From NCBI GenBank assembly GCA_003640385.1, contig RCAB01000146.1, positions 1-64,000 on the forward strand: DNA of 64,000 nt. The letters run 5' to 3'. A model generated the notes under the pieces. The model was given only the letters and a program-made list of their open reading frames with translations, made no database searches and had not been told where the DNA came from. The stretch comes from Setaria digitata (Eukaryota; Nematoda; Chromadorea; Rhabditida; Setariidae). Of the stretch, positions 26,068 to 37,787 are shown in pieces. The position numbers and the translations under genes are program-made. Positions within the stretch are counted from its first letter, which is position 1, and each line of letters opens with the position of its first letter.

Positions 26068-27552
26068 TTAAACCCATAATGCGGGCCAAGTATCTGTTGT
26101 CTGTTCATTATCACTATATATGTCAAAGGAATTTTCCTCGTACTTCTGTTCAAGCGGAGAATTGTAGATTTTGGAAATTCCGCATTCTGATGGACAGTAC
26201 TCAGCAGGGCTGCCTGAAATTAACAGTAAATCACTAACAGAAAATTGTAAACATTCTTACTCAGCTCCATTTTTCTTACTCAGCAAATCTGTGGCGTGTG
26301 TGTTCCCTTCGAGTCAGACAACTTACTGATCGCGGAAGAACTGAATTACAGATACGACTGGAGAGTGTATCACGACAAACTGCTAATTGGTTTATAATTG
26401 GTTTACCTGGTTCCCCTGGCGGTCCCCATGGTCCTTCGCTTCCTCTACGTCCTGAGTTACCATATAAGCCAGTACGACCAAGGTTACCGGGATTACCCGG
26501 TTTCCCGGTCATTTTTGACGGTTTCCCTGGCGGACCGGTCGGTCCCTTCGGACCCATCATCCCCATTGGCCCTTTTGGACCTTTAATTCCATAACCTGGA
26601 ATGTATATATATTTTTTTAGCAAACTAATAAATCAGTGAGAGATTGTTATTCTCTTTCCAAACCTGCTATGATTGAGTCTCCCACTGCTCCTTCAGGTCC
26701 AGGCACTCCTTTTTTTCCACGCATTCCTTCATCTCCCATTCTACCGGGACGACCCTGTATTCCGGGTTTTCCATGTACGCCAACTGCGCCTTTTGGTCCT
26801 GCTTCACCTGTTCGTCCTCGTTCACCTTGCAGACCTCTAAAGTGAAATATCAGGCTCCTTATTTTGAAATATCTTCAGACGAAAGATGAATAGAAATTCC
26901 GAAGAAATATAGAGATTTGGTTACCGTTGTCCCGGTGGTCCAGCTGGACAGATAACACATGGAAGGTCAGGTTCTGGTTCCAACTGTATATCATGACCGT
27001 CCGCTCCTGGTCTTCCCTGGTTTCCTGGTTCACCAGGGAAACCATCCAAACCTATGGGACCCGGTGGTCCGGGTGACCCATATGGACATGCTAACGAATG
27101 ACATCCTGAAGATTTTGCATATGAATTTATTAGTTCTTTGGTTGGTAGCCTTCAAGAAAATAACTCACCTCGGCATATTCCACCATACCAAAAAGATCGA
27201 ATAGTTCGACGATACAACAATTTTCCATGGAATCTCAGTGCATGAATACTTCGTAGCTGAATCCATATCTCGCTTGTTTTCTCCTAATTTCAGATAATTA
27301 ATTATCCGTCCAGACTGAATATATTCAGTAAGAATTTAAAATTGGCATATTTGATTTCATATTGTTGTGTTTATTTTATAAAAATCTTAAAACACTAACC
27401 TGGAATTTTTTGGCCATCACTTGTGCTTCTGCTGTCTGATTATCAATTTCAGTCATAAATATCGGAATAAAGAAAATGATGCAAATTATTGTCACCGTAT
27501 TTATTAGAACATTTCCGATTGCAAAGAAACGAAATAATTTATCATTATGCAT
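26068..27552 (-). CDS. Cuticle collagen
   Basis: A secreted collagen of the nematode cuticle. Exons 5' to 3': 27400-27552, 27169-27283, 26925-27105, 26664-26836, 26407-26595, 26068-26213; 318 residues with all phases closing. The N-terminus is the nematode cuticle collagen domain with one membrane-spanning signal-anchor stretch (about residues 9-33) and a basic RRTIR site (an RxxR, subtilisin-type cleavage site) near residue 77. Gly-X-Y blocks follow from about residue 96 to 270, with Cys pairs before and between them (CHSLAC, CVIC) and interruptions at SIIAGYGIKG. The last exon gives [11 protein letters not shown] and a 35-residue acidic tail; EYCP near the end is typical of cuticle collagens. 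I chose the GTAAAC donor at 26401-26406 over reading through to a stop at 26276 because it restores this conserved end. Confidence 0.9.
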
Positions 27553-30500
27553 TATGAATCCTTAAAATAACAACAAACATTTTGGAAAACATTTTTTTTT
27601 AAAAAGTTATCATAAATTTGCACACCTGAGTTCAAGCCATCAAATGATGAAGGACGCAAATGAAGAGAAGATAAAAATTAGATGATTACTTTGATGTAAG
27701 TGATATTAACGTGTTAACCTTCTCAGATTCAACACTAACTAATCACTTGAAAAACATTCATAGCAACTGTTGATGCCATCTGATGCGTTAAACGTCCGAC
27801 TGTTCGCACGACTTCTAACAAAAAAATTTTGTTAAAGTTTTGATGTATCTTAAGCATGATCATTACATCTGAAATTATGCTTCCTAGTACTTTCCTTTTT
27901 TCGCTTCAATCATTTCATCGAAATTAAAAAAAAAATTTTTTTCATGAAGGACTAGGCTCTTTCGCGACTCTATTCGAACTTCGCAAAGCTTTATTTTTGT
28001 CCTTTTCTAATACTTAACAGCACAACATTCCTAAATACTTCGTGACACTTCATTGTTTCTGTTGATTAAGTAAAGTTCATAGAAGAAATGAAAGAAATAT
28101 GTTCGCAAAATGTTAAAATTTTTATGTTTGGGCGGTTCAACAAGAAGACAGTTCATTTTCATCTAACCGAAATATTCATTTTTCATCATTAATTGGGTCA
28201 ATTTTTTCGGATCTATTATTTCCATTGATTTGATTGTGGTTTGTTGCCCTTGACATTAAATCAAAAAAAAAGAAAAGGAAAAAACGTTAAAATAATCGTT
28301 TAAAAAAAATAAAATAAAACTTTTCCAAAATTTTAATGCATCGATTTTTAGACATATTGACAAACTTTAAATTCTTCGATTTACTGCCGTTTGCCTGAAA
28401 ATTGCATTCATAAAACTATTTTTTAATCAGTTATTCGCAACCAATAAATTAGATTCATATAATAATAAAGACAAGTTTGCATCATTTGCTGATGATAAAG
28501 TAATGAGTTTTATGCACTGCAAAATCAACTGAAACAACGATATCGGACTTTGAGACCAAATTTCCTCCTGGTTTCAGAAGTTTTTTGATTCGGCTATTTT
28601 TCACACAATTCCTTTTTTTAAAAAATTCATTTTTTTTTTTTGATCAAATTTAAAACGCCTGTGCATAGCATGGGAATTTAATAGCTAAATTCTTTTTTTT
28701 TTAATTTTTTTTCCGGATAAATTTGGAATTTTTGAAATATTGCAAAAGCACGATAAATGTGAAGACTTTTTAATTTAGTAATTTGCACAAAGGAATTTTG
28801 TGTTGTGAATTACCATAAAAGTTAATCCTCCGGACTGAATCATTTACTAACTGTTAAAAGTAAAATGGATGAATTATCAAATCGAAGAAAATGGGATTAG
28901 ATCCAATCATCTTAATTAATGACGGCTAATCAATTTGCAACTTCTCTGAGTTAAAAAAATTGAAGAAAAATTTCAATTAACAGATCGCCTTCACGTAATT
29001 TTTTTTTTTTTTTTGGTTTTTGTTTCTGCGAAGAATAAATCAAAATTATTTTAAGAATCGACATTTTGAAATAAATGGTTTTAGTGAAGATAATCTAAAA
29101 TTTTAATCTCCTAATCGAATGTTCCGGCCAAAAATAATTTTGAGACTTTTTGTCAAATAAATTTCACAACAGTAAATTAAAATTCTTTTCTTCTTAGTTC
29201 ATTCTTTATGCTCATATATAATATCACCAATACATCTGTAACTTTCCTGCTAAGGAAGCTAGCAAATGTTAGTCCTTACAAGTATATTATGCGTATGTTG
29301 TGCATGTCTCGTTCACTTGTCAATCGCAGCAAATTGTCGAGAATTCCGATAATTAATCAAGGAACAAATTAATTGAAATACACAAAAGAGCAACCTCATG
29401 GGAAGGCTTAACGTGTCGCATGTTCAGGCGTGTTGATTGAGCCACTCTGATGACATTTCTTTCCTTTCGCTTTTCAGATAATAATTTTAATAGCTCTTGT
29501 TGATGATGAATTTAATTTAAGTTAAATTGGATCGAGTTGAGTAATGATGATGATGATGGTTGCAATGGAGATGCTGTAATAATAATGATAACGATAGTCA
29601 GACTATAGCTGCAAAAAATTTTATGGTAATCATATGATAATAGAATTTAAATGCAAACATGGATAGAATAATTTCTAATATTTAGAAACATTTCGCTACC
29701 AGGATTAATGCTACTATTACTACAACTATTTAAAATAATAAGGATGATAGTTAAAAATGGCATTTATAATTACAGTGGCAAAATATTATGAGATAAGAGG
29801 TAAGAAATTATTCTACCATTTTGTTAGTTGGCTATTGCATTCTAAATGCAAACAACAAAATTTCAGATCTCATTTAAACTCTCGTTTTAATGCAATGGAA
29901 ATAATGGAATAATGAAGAAGGTGATGATGATTATGATATGATGGTAACCACTTCACTAATTGTTATAAACCGGAGCTTGATGCATGATTAATGAGTTCCA
30001 TTTTTGACGATTTGCTCTTCATTCCATAGCATCATTTGCATCAATGCATTTTGAAGTGGTTATCAAACCATCGACATTTCATTAAACTGAGCAAGAATGG
30101 TAAATAATAATGTATTCAAATTATTTATCATTACAGGGCCCATCTGTTTTCCAATATCAATGACCTCCAATCAGTATCGATACTTACAAGTCGATCGCAT
30201 GCACGAAAAAGGGTTGTTCTTTTTTAAGGTGTTTTTTTTTTAGACAGATTGATTATTCAAAAGATTAACCAAGGTCATTCCTACTTTATTAAAATTGTAT
30301 AAATTTTCCTTCCAGATGTCCGGGAAGAAAGTTTTTTCTTTCTTTTTTTGTTTTTATTGAATTGTTTAATCCAGTTAAATATTCAACAAGGAGTACATTG
30401 TGTTGCAAATTGAAAATCTAAGAATTTAGTGCAACATTAACAGGTGGTGAAAATTATTGAAAGTTGAGAATTTTTCCAACTAAAGAAGTAGAAGTAGTCA

Positions 30501-30704
30501 TTGAGAGTTTACCAAATCAAGCATTATCATTTCGAATTATATCAAACTTCGTTAATTAACGAAATCTATTTAAGTAACATTGTTTCATTTACCGATGAAA
30601 AAAAGCATATTGACATGCAGATATATATGATGTACTTGTTGATTGCTTTTTCCATAAAATACTTCCTTTTTTGCTTTCCTACTGTAAGTGGGAAGAAAAA
30701 CGTT

Positions 30705-30729
30705 GATAGGATAGGATAGGATAAGGATA
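30705..30729. repeat. (GATAG/ATAGG)n short tandem repeat
   Basis: GATAGGATAGGATAGGATAA followed by a further GGATAA forms about five pentanucleotide units on the plus strand. Confidence 0.85.
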
Positions 30730-31084
30730 ATGTCAGTGAGTGTCGTGTTGGTTACGATCAACAATGATAGGATAATGGATTTTGAAGGGAGAAAAGGAAA
30801 GTGGAACGACAGATAGTGGCTCTAACGATATCTTTCCTATTTCTCTCTATCAAACTAAATGATCTGATTAGGCTTACTTTGCCACATCTTTATCATAATG
30901 AATATAAATGTAATGTAGATGTGCTTTCTCGATTATCGACACCGTAAAAGCAATGAAATACTAATGCAATTTGCGTGGCTTGCTGTCCGTCCAAGCTAAT
31001 GCCGTTGAAATTGGTCAGATGATATGAATGATCATTCGAATGATGATTGGATAATCATAATGATAATGCTGGCGTTAGATGTTA

Positions 31085-31245
31085 TTCGCCGTTATAGCAA
31101 CAACAATGCTAATAATAATTAACAGCAGAAATAATTAAATAATAGTAGAGGTGAACAAAAAGTAATACTAGCAATAGTTAATAATAATAAACGATAATAC
31201 TAATGAGAAAAAGTCGAAATCAAATAATAATACTAATAACAATAC
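31085..31245. repeat. AAT/ATA trinucleotide-rich tract
   Basis: Interrupted runs of AATAAT/AATACTAAT units with no long open frame, in the intergenic region upstream of the nuclear receptor. Confidence 0.75.
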
Positions 31246-32507
31246 GTTTAGATTTGATGATGATGACACGTCTTCGATAATTATTTGCAAATACTTCGAT
31301 GATTAACTATGACTATGATCATTATAATTTAAATCACATAAAATTAGTAAAACTGTAACCAATAAAGACTGTTTTCTTCAGTAAATAATGGTAGCAATGA
31401 CGAGAGAAATGGAAAAGATTGGTGAAAGTGTAATGACAGTTTCTCAACAAAAGGTAATTTCACATTACCAAACATTTGCATGCAGCTCAATTGATAATGA
31501 TTTAATATTTTTTAAATTGTGAAACGTGGAATTATCAAACAGTTTCCAGAAGCAGTTTCGTTTTGCACTCTCCAATTTTTATATAAAACTTATTCACTGA
31601 TGATCGTTTGTAATTTGGGATACCTCAGGGGGGATAGAAAGTAGAAAGAGAGAATAAATTGAAGACGAGGAGCATCATCTCGTTTCTTCCATCCATTCTA
31701 TCTTCCAGTCATTCAAATAATGTAATTACCGGATGGACAACTTGACATCGCATTATTGTTGCCGATTGCTTACATATACAAATACACAGCTTAACATGAA
31801 AATTATGGGTTTCCTACAATTATTGTCTGTTCAATTTGTCGAACTTTAATGAACTTTTTATTTAATTACAATAAATTTTGTTGAAATGAAGGGTTCTGAA
31901 CGTGGTGGTCACATATTATATTATATTATAACTGAAGAGATGCAGAAAGAAATGATTCGATGAGTAGGAAGATTTATGCATATTTAAAAGAAGTAGTGTT
32001 ATATAATATTTTCCTGCAAGCATGGATGCCTTTCTTAACATACATCAGAAAAAATCGAATTATACTTTAGTTTCAACACTATTTGCTTACATACAATGAA
32101 TTCTATCAGCAGTGCTGGCTTAAAAGGATTTCTTTTTGACTAAAATCCTGGCTGCTGTTTTGGTTAAGCGAAATGCCATTTGAAGGTTAAAAGAAACATA
32201 TAAGATGCACATTAAACTCAATGTCTCTTAAAGGCATGATTTTCGGTAAAAAATAGATTGTTGAATTGGAAGGATAACTGTAGAAGGTCTGAAAATTGAG
32301 CAATTGTTTAATAATCATCAGCGTGAAATTCAATATAAGCGATAAGTTAACGATTGTTAAATACCTCTTCGCCTATTCAATCTATGATTGAGTCGGAACT
32401 ATAGAAATAATTCTTGACTCAAATTGATTATAAAGCAAAGTGACCTGGAGGCTTGATATTAGTGAAATTACGGTAGAGGGAGGGAGGATATATATTGGGA
32501 ACGCCGG

Positions 32508-32882
32508 ATGGAAGAAGGAGTATTCAAAAGTCAGATGTTAAAAAATTCAACTTACCATCCAGCAAAAGTTCTCCTTTCTTCTGTAACGTCTGGCCAAGTT
32601 TGGCTCTATCCATTATGGTTACTTTCACTAACTTCAGGAGCCAATAGCATAAGGGTCAAGAGTAATGCGGTACTCATGCATTCCCTTCTTGCCACTTACC
32701 GCCTGCTCTCTAATTCTGCTCTGTGGCTTCTTACTTTCTGCTTATTTGCTCTCGAGCTTGGCGCTTTCATCTTCCACCATACGGTAGCATCGCCCATCAC
32801 CAATCATCGAGAATTCACTTCATTGCTTCTCAACTCAGTGCTCGAATTCTTCGATGTTCCCTTCCTCATGCTGCCACAATAA
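32508..32882 (+). other. Uncharacterised 124-codon open frame, possibly non-coding
   Basis: ATG to stop with no introns, in a patch with more C and G than its surroundings and about 130 bases before the nuclear receptor start codon. The predicted product is hydrophobic with no family I recognise. It may instead be the GC-richer promoter or 5' UTR of the receptor gene, which would also keep a frame open by composition. Confidence 0.2.
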
Positions 32883-33009
32883 TGTCAGCCTAAGTCAGAA
32901 CTGACTGATTTCAATTTTTATCATTAAATTCTTCACAACTTCCATTTCCTTGATATTTCATCTAATTCAAGATTTGATTTGAAATTTTGACATTTGACAC
33001 TTTCCACTT

Positions 33010-36000
33010 ATGAATTCCTACGATTCTCCAACACGACAAAATTCTGATGAGCAACTTCAAGAACAACCGCTGAATTTCTCAACTAATTCCACTCACGATA
33101 TTACAATGTCAACGACAACGACACTTTGGAAAGGTATAAATATGAAGAGCATATTCGTGCCTTTCTTAGTGAAATCGCCAAGCATTCCTGCCCAAATTTT
33201 TTATTTTAATGGAGATGATTTAAGAGCAACCAACATCGTGTATTGACCGGCTTCATTTGCCTTCTTCCATAACTATTTTTTATACAAAACTTAAAATTTC
33301 AGATTCTGGTCAAGAAAAATTCAATTTTGATGGCCGCTCTAATGCTGCAACTACTGGTATAACTTCAACCTCAGTTCCTATTCAAAGTCCAACTCCAACT
33401 CCAAGACCACTGTTCACTTATCAGCCTTCTATATTTATGACACCAGGACTTTTGCCGTCACCTTATATGTCTTCGTTTGCCGCAGCCGCTGCTATGTCAG
33501 CCGCAATGAACGTTGCGGTGCACCGTCTTCCACATCAATTGTAAGCGCAATAATTAATTCATGGAACATATGAGTAAAATACTTAAAAAAGTTTAGGAAT
33601 TTCCAAAAAATGCGGGTTAACATTAAATCGAATATTACGTGAAACTGTCTAAATTTAAGCAATTTTTTTTTAAGCATTTTAAACATTTTTGATTTCAAAT
33701 GAATTATTTATTACTTGGAGATCGTCAATGCATAATACAGTTGAATCGGATCCAGCGACGATTTCAGTAAATTCGTTTTGTTCAATCAACTCAGCAGAAA
33801 GTCCGGCACCGACATCACCAGCACTTTCTTGTGCTGTTTGTGGTGATGTATCCAGCGGAAAACATTATGGTATCACATTTGTATTACTGTTTCTTCTAAT
33901 TTTTCAATGGAGTTAAGATTTCTCCTCAGTTTTTTTCTTTCTGCTCTATTATGAAATTTTGAAAATGTCCAAATTTATGTGGAATATATTTTTTATTATT
34001 AAAATAAAATAAATTGTGAGAAAATTCTAAGTTACAAAAATTAATGTCTATATTTCTTTTTTTTTCAAATTCGCAAATAGTAAAAGAGTCTGTTTGCAGG
34101 AATTCTTGCATGTAACGGCTGCAGTGGCTTCTTCAAACGCAGTGTACGGCGTCGACTAATTTACCGATGTCAGGCCGGTACTGGTTCATGTATTGTTGAT
34201 AAAGCACATCGTAATCAATGCCAAGCTTGTAGACTAAAGAAGTGTCTTAACAAAGGAATGAACAAAGATGGTATTAATTAATTTATTTGAGATGATCAGG
34301 TAACATCTGATACCTTTTTCTTTATCCAATGATAAAATTTTTAGCTGTACAAAATGAACGACAACCGCGTAACACAGCTACTGTTCGCCCTCCCAATGAG
34401 TCGGATTTTACATCTTCAGGTTTTTATAAGTAAGTGGTATCTCTTTTTTGTGCTAATGAATATTGTTAAAATTAATTTCTCTCAACAAAATCTATCCGCT
34501 GTTTATTCAAACAATATGTTTTAATCAAATAAGATAAAACTTCTCAGTCACAAAATTTAGGAGAGTTTGGAACTTTTTTTAATGATTATTAATCACAATA
34601 ATCGCTGAAAAAGCGAAAATAATCATAGTAAAAATCACAAGCGCCGCTGTAGTTGTTTTCAAAGATTTATTCTTTACAGAACAAATTGAATTTAATCTAA
34701 CTTTTTATTCCAATATAACTGTAACAAAATTGCTTAATGGATAAATATGATAGTACGGTAACCACGGCACTTTGCTTGACTGGCGAAATACCAGATTCTA
34801 CTTCCGGTGTATCAGTAACAAAAGGTTCCTCTCCGGTAAGCGATTCTGGCAAACAGGATTCTACGGAGGTTGTTTTTTAAACTGACTTTCCTGTCTTCAT
34901 ATACCTTTTATTTAAAAATTATTATTTCTGATGATATGAAGATTATTTAAAACAATGCATAAATTTAGATCTTTGATAGCGAAAAAATTGAAGAAATTCG
35001 ACGTGGCATTGAAAATGAAAATGTCCAAGAGGCTGCAGCAAGACTTTTATTTTTGGCTGTTAAATGGGCTAAAAATCTCCCTACGTTTGCGCTTTTATCA
35101 CTTCGTGATCAGGTGAGATAAATGATAACCAAGTGAAATCCAAAAGTGCACTAGCTTGTGCATTTCAAAAGGAATAATTAGAATTTTCATTTTATAGTTG
35201 AAATTGCTGGAAGAAAGTTGGTGTGATCTTTTTCTTCTAAGCGTATTCCAATGGTCACTTCCAATGGAAAAATGTCCATTGCTGAATGGTTCACAAAGTG
35301 ATGCGTCTAATTTTCGTTACTTGAACGATTTATTCTTTCGCATTCGTACCTACGCTATTGATCATGGAGAATTTGCATGCTTAAAAGCTTTAGTATTATT
35401 TAGGCCAGGTAAACTTATTCTCAAGTATTTATCAACTTCGTCTTCTTTATTATTACTATTATTATTTATTATTATTTATTATTATTATTATTTTTTTATC
35501 ATTATTTTTTATTATTATTATTTTTTATTATTATTATTTTTTATTATTATTATTTTTTATTATTATTATTTTTTATTATTATTATTTTTTATTATTATTA
35601 TTTTTTATTATTATTATTTTTTATTATTATTATTTTTTATTATTATTATTTTTTATTATTATTATTTTTTATTATTATTATTTTTTATTATTATTATTTT
35701 TTATTATTATTATTTTTTATTATTATTATTTTTTATTATTATTATTTTTTATTATTATTATTTTTTATTATTATTATTTTTTATTATTATTATTTTTTAT
35801 TATTATTATTTTTTATTATTATTATTTTTTATTATTATTATTTTTTATTATTATTATTTTTTATTATTATTATTTATTATTACTATTTATTATTATTATT
35901 TATTATTATTTATTATTATTATTTATTATTATTATTTATTATTATTATTTATTATTATTATTTATTNCTATTATTATTTATTATTATTTTTATTATTATT

Positions 36001-37787
36001 ATTTTTTGTTATTATCTTTTATATTTCACTTTCGATTTAAATAATAAGGTGAAAGTAAAAAACTAAAAACTTATGCAAAAATCAGTTTTGAAATACTGCA
36101 AAATTGTCTTAGCAGAAGTGTGTTCTAGTTCTTTAACTTTCCGTAAGACAAATTTTGTTATAAGATTCTGAAATAAAGTTGTTGAAATTAAAAGTTTTGC
36201 GCAAATAAAATGATTTTTTTCTTCGAATGAAAAAGCTTTAAATAATTAGAAAAGCTACTTTCCTATTCTATCGTAATCAGCCAACTGATTTTGCTAGAAA
36301 CGTTTTATCCCTCTTACGAGTTGAAGCCGTGACTATTTTCTATAACTACCTCATTTCCTATGTGCTTTGAATCTCCTCATAACATTTTTATTAGACCGAG
36401 CATCATTCAAATCGACAGACTGCTTATGCTAAATTGGAAAGCTCGACCACTTTGCTTCAGACTTCACAGAAATAATTCAACTGAATAGCAAATGAATTTA
36501 ATAGTATCAATGAATGATGAAAACACTGCCCATATTTCTAGTTTATTCGTTTCTCAAGTAATTTAAGTAAACAGCAAATTAAAGTATAATTAATTTGGAG
36601 GCCAAAATTCAATGTTGGATAAATTTGGCTCTAAGATAGGACGATCACAGTTTCAGTAAGCGATTTATCAATTTAAGCAATCGTTGGTGGGTGAAAGAGA
36701 GGGAGGCTAGCAGAACTGAGTAAAGCCATTGTAAATGGCAAAATAATTGAGGCGGCCTAGGCTACAGTAAAAGAAGGATGAGGAGGAGAGCTAATTAAAT
36801 ACATTCTCATTTCTCTGTCATCTTCCCTTCTGTTTGACAAGCATTCTGCTGTCTTTTATTTGGAAAATTTGGCAAAATTACCAACATATTCTTTCATCTA
36901 ATCCTATTTATAATGAAAGCCACTTTTTTCTAATTCTTAGGTAGTTAAATTTGACTTTAACAAACGCTTACTTCCTGAATTTTAATTAGCAAAATTTATT
37001 TGCCAGAAATTTATTGATATGGGAAATATATTAATGTCTTTGTCTATTTTTATCACTATTTCCCATTTTTTTTATTTTTATTCATTTTTTCTTATTACCG
37101 ATTCTTATTACCCAAGGATTTCGATATCCTACCTATTTGTATCGTTCATTTATTAGGATATTGAAGAATTCAGTCAACTTTGAACGATTTATATGAATTT
37201 AAAAACACAACAAAGCAGACCATTAAGAGTGACTCTTTTATACTGGCATTCCCACTTATACTTACAAGATGTGGAATGTTAATGTTAACTTCATACTCTT
37301 GTGCAGAAGTCTTGCTGCTTTGGTCGATTAGTTCAAATTTCTATCCAGCAAGGCATAGTAACATGAATATTGTAAATACAATTGAATTTTTTTTCGCAAG
37401 TTATTTCCATTGATAAGTCGATTGCAAATGTTTTCATTGAATTTTTAAATTTCCTAGAAACAAGAGGACTGAAGAATTTGGCTCAAGTCGAAGATTTGCA
37501 AGATCAAGCACAGCAAACATTAGCGAGACACACGATGAATTCATCACCGGCGAGGTCTTTTTTTCATCAATTTCCAATTTTTTTTTTCGTTTTTATTTAT
37601 TTTTCTTAATTAAACATTTTTGTAAGCACAAATTCCTTAATGTTACTGTTGCAGATTTGGTCGACTACTTCTCTTACTACCCCTTTTGAGAACTATAAGC
37701 GCCGAAAAAATTGAACGAATGTTTTTTCTGCCCACATTTGGGAATACATCGATTGACAAAATTATTTGTAAAATGTATAATGGATGA
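33010..37787 (+). CDS. fax-1: Nuclear receptor, NR2E3 (PNR) / FAX-1 type
   Basis: A DNA-binding nuclear receptor; C. elegans FAX-1 sets neuron identity. Exons: 33010-33133, 33303-33540, 33721-33869, 34100-34270, 34345-34429, 34754-34868, 34969-35112, 35198-35408, 37458-37554, 37655-37787; 488 residues, phases closed. The N-terminal region has an Ala-rich block ([14 protein letters not shown]). The two-zinc-finger domain runs from Cys158 to about 224, with P-box [11 protein letters not shown]; Asn176 in place of the usual Asp/Glu is the hallmark of the NR2E3/FAX-1 class. The following [28 protein letters not shown] and [13 protein letters not shown] also match. The ligand-binding domain spans exons 7-10: [42 protein letters not shown] helix 10 and the final [14 protein letters not shown] 2-kb intron between exons 8 and 9 holds a minisatellite. 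Confidence 0.95.
35448..36013. repeat. ATT-rich minisatellite, 16-bp unit, with gap N at 35967
   Basis: In intron 8 of the nuclear receptor gene. From about 35503 to 35875 a 16-base unit, ATTATTATTATTTTTT, repeats some 22 times with almost no variation, then gives way to TATTATTATT-type units and an N at 35967. Because 16 is not a multiple of 3 and no unit contains a stop in any plus frame, it generates a meaningless open frame running on from exon 8. Confidence 0.92.

Larger units (their letters stand above)
27553..33009. other. Long divergent intergenic region, collagen / nuclear receptor
   Basis: About 5.4 kb with no firmly supported gene. It should contain the promoters of both divergent genes; a large upstream region is usual for neuron-specific nuclear receptor genes. 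Simple repeats (below) and one 124-codon open frame at 32508-32882 lie within it. Confidence 0.55.

Noticed and set aside
26276..26400. Basic Cys-containing tail on the collagen
   Set aside because: It is intron read-through; using the GTAAAC donor gives a standard cuticle collagen end in the next exon.
26298..26845. Pro/Gly-rich open frames on the plus strand
   Set aside because: They are antisense to the Gly-X-Y exons; the repeat keeps both strands open.
35198..36040. 280-codon open frame with Ile, Tyr and Leu runs
   Set aside because: Only its first 211 bases are a real exon of the nuclear receptor. The rest is the ATT minisatellite, which has no stop in the plus frames.
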